Source: an uncultured Muribaculaceae bacterium
GTDB taxonomy: Bacteria; Bacteroidota; Bacteroidia; Bacteroidales; Muribaculaceae
DNA: 64,000 bases
NCBI GenBank assembly: GCA_947627615.1
Contig: CANQWS010000010.1
Span: forward strand, 1-64,000
Direction: 5' to 3'
Under the pieces are notes generated by a model. The model made no database searches. It was not told the DNA's origin and saw only the letters and a list, made by a program, of their open reading frames with translations. This document shows, piece by piece, positions 58,153-64,000 of the stretch (position 1 is its first letter; the number at the start of each line of letters is the position of its first letter). A program made the position numbers and the translations under genes.

Positions 58153-58160
58153 TAAATTTG
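58153..58160 (+). promoter_or_regulatory. -7 element of glyS
   Basis: TAAATTTG matches the -7 consensus and lies about 28 bp before the glyS ATG at 58188. The -33 element is not clear. Confidence 0.5.
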
Positions 58161-58187
58161 CGGCTAAAACATAAATGACATTTAGAA

Positions 58188-59732
58188 ATGGCTCAACAAG
58201 ACGAAGTATTCAAGAAAATTGTATCTCACGCCAAAGAATATGGCTTTGTTTTTCCTTCAAGCGAAATATATGACGGACTTTCAGCCGTCTATGATTATGG
58301 TCAGAATGGCGTTGAGCTGAAGAACAACATAAAAAAATACTGGTGGGACTCCATGACTCTGTTACACGAGAACATCGTCGGAATCGATTCCGCGATTTTC
58401 ATGCATCCCACAATCTGGAAGGCATCGGGCCACGTTGACGCTTTCAATGACCCCCTCATCGACAACCGCGATTCAAAAAAGCGCTACCGTGCCGATGTGC
58501 TCATTGAAGAGCAGATAGCCAAGATTGACGACAAGATTGAGAAAGAGGTGGCCAAGGCACGCAAACGCTTCGGCGAAAGCTTTGACGAGGCTCTTTTCCG
58601 TCAGACCAATCCCCGCGTCACCGAACATCAGGCCAAGCGCGATGCACTGCATCAGCGTTTTTCCGATGCTATGAATGCCAACGACCTCAATGAACTCCGT
58701 CAGATAATACTCGATGAAGAAATCGTGTGCCCCATATCAGGCACACGCAACTGGACCGAGGTTCGCCAGTTCAACCTGATGTTCTCCACCGAGATGGGCA
58801 GCACCGCCGACGGTGCCATGACCGTCTATCTGCGTCCCGAAACCGCTCAGGGTATTTTCGTCAACTATCTTAATGTACAGAAGACCGGACGCATGCGCAT
58901 ACCGTTCGGTATAGCTCAGATAGGCAAGGCATTCCGCAATGAAATCGTGGCCCGTCAGTTCATCTTCCGCATGCGCGAGTTCGAGCAGATGGAAATGCAG
59001 TTCTTCGTTCGTCCCGGCGAAGAGCTGAAATGGTTCAAGACATGGAAGGAATGGCGCCTCAAATGGCACAAGGCTCTTGGCCTCGGTGACGAGAAATATC
59101 GTTACCACGACCACGAGAAGCTCGCCCATTACGCCAACGCCGCAACTGACATCGAATTCCTCATGCCTTTCGGATTCAAGGAAGTGGAAGGCATCCATTC
59201 GCGTACGAACTTCGACCTCTCGCAGCACGAGAAATTCTCCGGCAAGAACATCAAATATTTCGACCCGGAACTCAACGAAAGTTACACTCCCTACGTAATA
59301 GAGACCTCCATAGGTGTTGACCGCATGTTCCTGTCCGTCCTCTGTTCATCCTACGAAGAGCAGCAGCTCGAAGGTGGCGAAAAGCGCGTAGTGCTCCACC
59401 TCCCGGCGGCCCTCGCCCCCGTCAAATGCGCCGTGATGCCTCTCGTGCGTAAGGACGGTCTTCCCGAAAAGGCCCGCGAGATTGTCAATGACCTCAAATT
59501 CGACTTCGCCACACACTACGATGAAAAGGACTCCATAGGCAAACGTTACCGCCGTCAGGACGCCATAGGCACCCCCTACTGCATCACCGTTGACCATCAG
59601 ACCCTCGAGGACAACACCGTTACGCTGCGCGAACGCGATTCAATGCAGCAGTCACGCGTAAGCATCGACGACCTCCACAAACTTATCCACAGCAACGTGA
59701 GTCTCAACTCACTTTTGCGCAAACTCGCATAA
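58188..59732 (+). CDS. glyS: Glycyl-tRNA synthetase (class II, alpha2 type)
   Basis: 514-residue synthetase of the homodimeric eukaryote/archaeal-like type found in Bacteroidota. Class II motif 1 is near the N-terminus, motif 2 is FRNEIVARQFIFRMREFEQMEMQFFV, and motif 3 is in the SIGVDRMFL region. The anticodon-binding domain is at the C-terminus (about 395-514). It charges tRNA-Gly. lemA follows after 18 bp, so they may share a message. Confidence 0.95.
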   Translation: MAQQDEVFKKIVSHAKEYGFVFPSSEIYDGLSAVYDYGQNGVELKNNIKKYWWDSMTLLHENIVGIDSAIFMHPTIWKASGHVDAFNDPLIDNRDSKKRYRADVLIEEQIAKIDDKIEKEVAKARKRFGESFDEALFRQTNPRVTEHQAKRDALHQRFSDAMNANDLNELRQIILDEEIVCPISGTRNWTEVRQFNLMFSTEMGSTADGAMTVYLRPETAQGIFVNYLNVQKTGRMRIPFGIAQIGKAFRNEIVARQFIFRMREFEQMEMQFFVRPGEELKWFKTWKEWRLKWHKALGLGDEKYRYHDHEKLAHYANAATDIEFLMPFGFKEVEGIHSRTNFDLSQHEKFSGKNIKYFDPELNESYTPYVIETSIGVDRMFLSVLCSSYEEQQLEGGEKRVVLHLPAALAPVKCAVMPLVRKDGLPEKAREIVNDLKFDFATHYDEKDSIGKRYRRQDAIGTPYCITVDHQTLEDNTVTLRERDSMQQSRVSIDDLHKLIHSNVSLNSLLRKLA

Positions 59733-59750
59733 ATCAAACACACAGACAAA

Positions 59751-60350
59751 ATGAAACTGAAACCCACCACACTGGTACTGATTATTGCAGTCGTGCTCCT
59801 GCTCATTCTCGGAGGCGGCGCATGCAGCACCTACAATAAGATGGTAGGCCTTGAAGAATCTGTTGATCAGAGCTGGGGCGAGGTAGAGACGCAGTATCAG
59901 CGTCGCGCTGACCTCATCCCTAACCTTGTCAGCACCGTCAAAGGCTATGCCACTCATGAACAGCAGACTTTTGAAAAAGTCACCGAAGCCCGCGCTAAAG
60001 CCACATCGATAACTCTCAACATCGATGACCTTACTGAAGAGAACCTGGCCAAGTATCAGAAAGCCCAGAACGATCTGTCGTCGGCCCTGAAATCGCTCCT
60101 TGCCGTATCGGAAAACTATCCCGACCTCAAGGCAAGCAAAAATTTCGAGGACCTGCAGGCTCAGCTTGAAGGAACGGAAAACCGCATTGCCGTAGCACGC
60201 ACCCGCTACACGGAAGCAGTCAAGGACTACAACGTTTCAATCCGCAGATTCCCGGCCACCATTTTCGCCGGAATGTTCGGATTCTCCAAAAAGCCTCAGT
60301 TCCAAGCCGAAGAAGGCGCGGCTCGTGCCCCACAAGTTAATTTCGATTGA
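59751..60350 (+). CDS. lemA: LemA family protein
   Basis: 199-residue LemA protein. An N-terminal membrane helix (about 7-26) is followed by a helical bundle with family blocks NKMVGLEESVDQSWGEVETQYQRRADLIPNLVSTVKGY and ENRIAVARTRYTEAVKDYNVSIRRFP. The C-terminal FAGMFGFSKKPQFQAEEGA end is typical. The function is unknown. The usual companion with a TPM domain is not next to it. Confidence 0.93.
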   Translation: MKLKPTTLVLIIAVVLLLILGGGACSTYNKMVGLEESVDQSWGEVETQYQRRADLIPNLVSTVKGYATHEQQTFEKVTEARAKATSITLNIDDLTEENLAKYQKAQNDLSSALKSLLAVSENYPDLKASKNFEDLQAQLEGTENRIAVARTRYTEAVKDYNVSIRRFPATIFAGMFGFSKKPQFQAEEGAARAPQVNFD

Positions 60351-60358
60351 ACCATCAG

Positions 60359-60922
60359 ATGAAAAAACTTATTTTTTCAGTACTCGCAGCCATACTCGTC
60401 AACATCTCGTTCACTGCCTGCAATGACGATGACCAGAACTGGAATGAATACGAACAGTGGCGTGCCGACAACACTGCGTGGGTAACCCAGCAGAGTGCCC
60501 GCCTCAATCCCGACGGCTCTCTCTATTACGTTCCCGTTCAGCCTGACTGGTATCCCAAATCCGGTGTCCTGATTCACTATTTCAATGACAGGGAGCTGAC
60601 GAAAAACAACCTGCAGCCCATGCTCACAAGCAAGGTCACGGTCAAGTACCACGGACGCCTCTACAACGACGCCTGTTTCGATTCGACCGGCGTTGGCGCT
60701 GACAGCGTCAGGACTTTCGCCGTATCAGGCCTCATCGACGGATGGAAGCTCGCTCTTACCGACATGCGCGTAGGCGACACCTGCGAAGTTATCATTCCGT
60801 ATGTCCAGGGCTATGGCTACAATGGATCGACTTCCTCATCGGGTAGTCTGACCATCCCGCCCTACTCCGCCCTCAGATTCAACATCGGCCTCAAAGAGGT
60901 GGCCGCTTACGAAGTCCCTTAA
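60359..60922 (+). CDS. FKBP-like surface-type lipoprotein
   Basis: 187 residues from the ATG at 60359; an ATG 4 codons upstream overlaps the lemA end and leaves a poorer signal peptide. The lipobox is SFTAC and is followed by NDDD, an acidic surface-export signal. Residues 70-187 form an FKBP-type domain (VLIHYFN.., KVTVKYHGRLYNDACFDSTG, VSGLIDGWKLALTDMRVGDTCEVIIPYVQGYG). Prolyl isomerase activity is likely but the active site is less perfect than in the cytoplasmic copy at 34.6 kb. The terminator follows at 60963. Confidence 0.85.
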   Translation: MKKLIFSVLAAILVNISFTACNDDDQNWNEYEQWRADNTAWVTQQSARLNPDGSLYYVPVQPDWYPKSGVLIHYFNDRELTKNNLQPMLTSKVTVKYHGRLYNDACFDSTGVGADSVRTFAVSGLIDGWKLALTDMRVGDTCEVIIPYVQGYGYNGSTSSSGSLTIPPYSALRFNIGLKEVAAYEVP

Positions 60923-60962
60923 CAAAAAGGCGCGATTTAAACATATTTTAATCCAAATAATC

Positions 60963-61006
60963 ACAAGAGCCCCGGAAATCAATAACCCGAGGCTCTTGTT
61001 GTTTTA
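60963..61006 (+). terminator. intrinsic terminator of glyS-lemA-FKBP
   Basis: ACAAGAGCC (60963-60971) and CGG pair with CCCG and GGCTCTTGT (60991-60999), followed by TGTTTT. Confidence 0.85.
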
Positions 61007-61031
61007 AAAAACCTTATAATATGCAATTAAC

Positions 61032-61062
61032 TTGCATAACAATCGGATATTTATTAACTTTG
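61032..61062 (+). promoter_or_regulatory. promoter of the NhaC-family gene (TTG, N20, TAACTTTG)
   Basis: TTG (61032-61034), 20 bp, TAACTTTG (61055-61062): a full consensus match 44 bp before the TTG start at 61106. Confidence 0.78.
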
Positions 61063-61105
61063 CAGCGCAAAACACATATCAGAAGTCAGATTAAAACGAT
61101 AATAA

Positions 61106-62590
61106 TTGGAAAATCCTGCAACGAACGTTACTAACGTCACCCCTCAACCAAAACTCTGGATTTCGCTGATGCCTGTGATGCTGATGCTTATATCCCTCAT
61201 TGCCATCATCATAATAAAAGGAAGCGATTCCATTTCCGGCTACAGCCACATAATACTGCTCGTATCCGCCGCATTCGCCATTGTTCTTTCGGCGGCCACA
61301 CGCTCTTTCAGCAAGGAAAGCATCCGAAACGGGTTCAGACGCAGCGCCCGACAGATAATGCCTGCCATCCCTCTTCTGTTTCTGATAGCTGCAATCTCCA
61401 CCACATGGTTGCTTTCGGGTGTTGTGCCAACGCTGATTGAATACGGCCTCAACGTCCTGAATCCGACATTGTTTCTCGTCACCACATGCGCAGTATGCGC
61501 TCTCGTCTCCGTTCTGACAGGCAGCTCGTGGAGCACTATAGCCACCATAGGCGTCGCATTCATCGGAATAGGGAAAATAATGGGTTACGAAGAGGGATGG
61601 ATAGCCGGAGCTATAATTTCGGGTGCATATTTCGGCGACAAGGTCTCGCCCCTGAGCGACACCACAGTAATTGCTTCATCAAGCTGCGGAGTAGACCTTT
61701 TTGACCATATCCGGTATCTTATGCTGACAGCCATCCCGGCCATGGCGATAGCCCTCACCGTGTTCTTTTGCGTTGGTCTGTTCTCCGGCCCTGAAATGTC
61801 GGAATCCCATACCACCGACATAATCAACGCCCTTCACAACACATTCAACATTACCCCCCTGACTCTCGTCATACCCCTTGTAGTGATTGTTCTGATCATA
61901 CTCCGGGTGAGGACCATCTACACTCTTGCCGTAGGGTCCGCTCTCGGCATAGCCGGAATCTTCGTGTTCCAGCCCAAAATACTCAATATGATTGAAGGCA
62001 ACAGCCTTCACACTGCATGGGACCACATAGTAGCTACATTGAGCATACTCTGGAACGAGACCTCGCTCTCCACCGGCGATACCAATCTCGATTCATTCGT
62101 GTCGACAGGAGGCATCACGGGAATGCTTCCCACGGTCCTGCTCGTCACATGCGCCATGATTTTCGGCGGAGCGCTTCTCGGAACGGGAATGCTTAAAGTC
62201 ATAGCCATGGCTTTCACCCGTCGTCTCAGCAAGCGCAGTTCCATTGTGGGAGCTACTGTTTCGAGCGGCCTTGTCCTGAACTGCTGCACGGCCGACCAGT
62301 ACCTTTCGATAATAATAGGCTCCAACATGTACCGTGACGTCTACGACAGATATTCTTTCGAACCGAGACTGTTGAGCCGCACCCTTGAGGACTCGGTTTC
62401 CGTCACATCGGTTCTCATCCCGTGGAATTCCTGTGGAATCACCCAGTCAACCGTGCTCGGCGTGGCCACGCTCACCTATCTTCCCTTCTGCGTTTTCAAC
62501 ATCCTCTCCCCTCTTATGTCCATGCTCATGGCCTGGACCGGGTTCAAGATACCGCAGATGGTCCCCGCTCCCGGCGTGCGGCGGGTGTAA
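61106..62590 (+). CDS. NhaC-family Na+/H+ antiporter-like transporter
   Basis: 494-residue membrane protein of the NhaC superfamily, with about 12 hydrophobic segments. Conserved blocks include TGSSWSTIATIGVA, GAIISGAYFGDKVSPLSDTT and SVTSVLIPWNSCGI. It starts with TTG at 61106, because an in-frame TAA lies immediately upstream and the next ATG (about 22 codons on) would cut into the PKLWISLMPV block conserved in the family. It exchanges Na+, malate-lactate or lysine-like solutes in different relatives, so the substrate is not certain. It has its own promoter. Confidence 0.88.
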   Translation: MENPATNVTNVTPQPKLWISLMPVMLMLISLIAIIIIKGSDSISGYSHIILLVSAAFAIVLSAATRSFSKESIRNGFRRSARQIMPAIPLLFLIAAISTTWLLSGVVPTLIEYGLNVLNPTLFLVTTCAVCALVSVLTGSSWSTIATIGVAFIGIGKIMGYEEGWIAGAIISGAYFGDKVSPLSDTTVIASSSCGVDLFDHIRYLMLTAIPAMAIALTVFFCVGLFSGPEMSESHTTDIINALHNTFNITPLTLVIPLVVIVLIILRVRTIYTLAVGSALGIAGIFVFQPKILNMIEGNSLHTAWDHIVATLSILWNETSLSTGDTNLDSFVSTGGITGMLPTVLLVTCAMIFGGALLGTGMLKVIAMAFTRRLSKRSSIVGATVSSGLVLNCCTADQYLSIIIGSNMYRDVYDRYSFEPRLLSRTLEDSVSVTSVLIPWNSCGITQSTVLGVATLTYLPFCVFNILSPLMSMLMAWTGFKIPQMVPAPGVRRV

Positions 62591-62656
62591 CTGAACATTA
62601 ATAAGGAAGTTTGTGTTTATTACGTAGTTAAAAATCTATTTACAACAAACTTTCCT

Positions 62657-63193
62657 ATGAAAACCAGATTCTTATTTCTCTTACTCGCTGTGATGGGGCT
62701 TTCATTTGTCTCCTGCAGTGACGATGATGACGACGCACCCGCACCGGTTGTTCCCGATGCGATAGTAAAAGCATTCAACGCCAAGTATCCCGCAGCCAAG
62801 GGTGTTAAAAGGGAAAAGGAAGCCGGCGGTTACTATACGGCCGAATGGCGCGAGGTTACCAACGGCCCCGAATATGAGGCATGGTACTCCGGCAGCAACA
62901 CCACCGCCACATGGGCCATGACCGACACCGACTATGGCAAGGACTTTTTCCTCGTTCCTGACAACGACCTGAATGTATCCTTCAACAAGACCGAGTACAG
63001 ACAGCTGACTGTTGACGGCATTAACCTCTACGAATATCCCGATGCATCAAAGAATGTTTATGCGATTGAAGTGGAGCAGCCCAACCAGCCCGACCTTCTC
63101 CTGCTGTTCGGCACCGGTCAGGGATGTCCTTTCATCAAGGCCATTACCGACAACTTCAACGACATCACCCCTGACATTGATTTCTATCTCTGA
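62657..63193 (+). CDS. PepSY-like (DUF2874) surface lipoprotein
   Basis: 178-residue lipoprotein. The signal peptide ends in the lipobox SFVSC and is followed by SDDDDD, a textbook acidic surface-export signal of Bacteroidota. The mature part contains a PepSY-like repeat (VPDAIVKAFNAKYPAAKGVKREKEAGGYYTAEW), a motif found in beta-lactamase-inhibitor-like folds. The function is unknown; such proteins are often abundant at the cell surface. It has its own terminator at 63224-63262. Confidence 0.82.
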   Translation: MKTRFLFLLLAVMGLSFVSCSDDDDDAPAPVVPDAIVKAFNAKYPAAKGVKREKEAGGYYTAEWREVTNGPEYEAWYSGSNTTATWAMTDTDYGKDFFLVPDNDLNVSFNKTEYRQLTVDGINLYEYPDASKNVYAIEVEQPNQPDLLLLFGTGQGCPFIKAITDNFNDITPDIDFYL

Positions 63194-63223
63194 TTCCGAA
63201 CCACATTCTTCATAACGGATTGG

Positions 63224-63262
63224 AAGTCATAGGCCCATATACGGGCCGTGACTTTCTTTTTC
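63224..63262 (+). terminator. intrinsic terminator of the PepSY-like gene
   Basis: AAGTCA plus GGCCC (63224-63236) pair with GGGCC plus TGACTT (to 63254), followed by TCTTTTT. Confidence 0.85.
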
Positions 63263-63296
63263 AAGCTTTTTGCAAGATATTTACAAAAAAAATTAG

Positions 63297-63304
63297 TACC
63301 TTTG
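63297..63304 (+). promoter_or_regulatory. -7 element of the topoisomerase subunit gene
   Basis: TACCTTTG lies 46 bp before the ATG at 63351. A TTTG sits 24 bp upstream of it (63269-63272), a little farther than usual. Confidence 0.55.
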
Positions 63305-63350
63305 TAGAGAGGGTGGATTATCACCCGTAACAGCATGCAATCAATATCAC

Positions 63351-64000
63351 ATGAGCGAAGATAACTATATTGACGAGGACGAACTTGATGATGGCGGAGT
63401 GGCCGGTGCAGGCGGCTTCTCTTCGATGTTTGTTGACCTTACCGACGATGTGGTGCGGCAGCACTTGCGCGGCATGTTCCAGAGCTGGTATCTCGACTAT
63501 GCCTCCTATACAATCCTTGACCGTGCCATTCCCAATATCGACGACGGACTGAAACCGGTGCAGAGGCGCATATTGCACTCGATGAAAACGCTGGACGACG
63601 GCCGCTTCAACAAAGTGGCCAACATTGTCGGCAACACCATGCAGTATCATCCTCACGGCGACTCTTCAATCTATGGCGCCCTCGTGCAGCTCGGACAGAA
63701 GGAGCTTCTGGTTGAGACGCAGGGAAACTGGGGTAATATCCTGACCGGAGCACCTGCCGCTGCCGGCCGATACATAGAGGCACGCCTCTCGCAGTTCGCC
63801 CTTGATGTGCTCTACAATCCCAAGGTCACCAACTGGACCCTGAGCTACGACGGCCGCAAAAAGGAACCTGTGACGCTTCCGGCCAAATATCCCCTCCTGC
63901 TCGTCCAGGGTGTCAGCGGAATAGCCGCAGGTCTGTCTTCGCTTATTCTGCCGCATAATTTCAACGAGATTCTCGATGCGGCCATAGCATATCTCCGCGA
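63351..64000 (+). CDS. parC: Topoisomerase IV / gyrase A-type subunit (partial, cut by window end)
   Basis: First 216 codons of a type IIA topoisomerase A subunit, running off the window. The N-terminal acidic tail (SEDNYIDEDELDDGG) precedes YASYTILDRAIPNIDDGLKPVQRRIL, the NTMQYHPHGDSSIYGALVQL block and the catalytic tyrosine in AAAGRYIEARLS. It resembles the ParC-like subunit of Bacteroidota more than GyrA, but the two are hard to tell apart on this fragment; the symbol is a best guess. It cuts DNA and passes a second duplex through, in chromosome segregation or supercoiling control. Confidence 0.85.
   Translation, partial: MSEDNYIDEDELDDGGVAGAGGFSSMFVDLTDDVVRQHLRGMFQSWYLDYASYTILDRAIPNIDDGLKPVQRRILHSMKTLDDGRFNKVANIVGNTMQYHPHGDSSIYGALVQLGQKELLVETQGNWGNILTGAPAAAGRYIEARLSQFALDVLYNPKVTNWTLSYDGRKKEPVTLPAKYPLLLVQGVSGIAAGLSSLILPHNFNEILDAAIAYLR

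Overview
The window looks like the chromosome of a gut Bacteroidota (order Bacteroidales). The evidence is the -33 TTG/TTTG and -7 TAnnTTTG promoter grammar before many genes, lipoproteins with an acidic stretch right after the lipobox cysteine (surface-export type), a TonB-dependent receptor, an RprX/RprY two-component pair, a fused NuoCD, an ATP synthase operon ordered D-C-B-E-F-H-A-G, and a DUF3127 protein. The balanced base composition (richer in G+C than Bacteroides proper) suggests a Muribaculaceae-type genome, but that is an inference. I see no tRNA, rRNA, CRISPR array, insertion sequence or phage genes; almost all of it is housekeeping core.

Layout. 1-8.9 kb, minus strand: rprY/rprX, nhaA, lepA, a secreted leucine-rich-repeat protein, dnaB. 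8.9-20.3 kb, plus strand: ispE, grpE-dnaJ, a WG-repeat protein, a DUF3127 OB-fold protein, an overlapping trio (GH29 alpha-L-fucosidase, CutC, transglutaminase-domain protein), and a DEAD-box RNA helicase. 20.4-26.5 kb: a TPP riboswitch followed by thiD-thiS-tenI/thiE-like-thiE-thiG-thiC-thiH. 26.5-34.5 kb: valS, a class I aminotransferase, a LolC/E-type permease, rsfS-ftsH. 34.5-35.4 kb, minus: FKBP-type PPIase and a DUF695-like protein. 35.4-36.0 kb: a 600-bp non-coding interval with the most unusual content of the window. 36.0-37.2 kb: a flavoprotein and a YqgE/AlgH protein. 37.4-54.6 kb, minus: one long energy block, nuoA-B-CD-H, then atpD-C-B-E-F-H-A-G, then nuoI-J-K-L-M-N. 54.8-58.0 kb, minus: TonB receptor plus lipoprotein. 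58.2-64 kb, plus: glyS, lemA, an FKBP-like lipoprotein, an NhaC-family antiporter, a PepSY-like lipoprotein, and the start of a topoisomerase IV/gyrase A subunit cut by the window end.

How it fits together. The respiratory block couples a complex I lacking the NADH-input module (no nuoE, nuoF or nuoG here) to an F-type ATP synthase whose genes lie inside the nuo gene order, so both machines are probably co-transcribed. The thiamine block makes both the pyrimidine (ThiC, ThiD) and thiazole (ThiS, ThiG, ThiH) halves and joins them (ThiE), under a riboswitch that appears to act on translation.

The most interesting non-coding element lies at 35.55-35.90 kb. A good promoter drives a tiny transcript that holds a six-codon ORF (MVLDLR) and ends at a strong intrinsic terminator. 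Directly downstream is a sequence that folds into a long closing stem enclosing three hairpins, followed by two more hairpins. I cannot assign this RNA to a known family; a 6S-like RNA or a Bacteroidales-specific RNA are alternatives. Secondary points of interest are the nu-atp interleaving, CutC overlapping a fucosidase gene, and a Met-rich segment in the TonB receptor.
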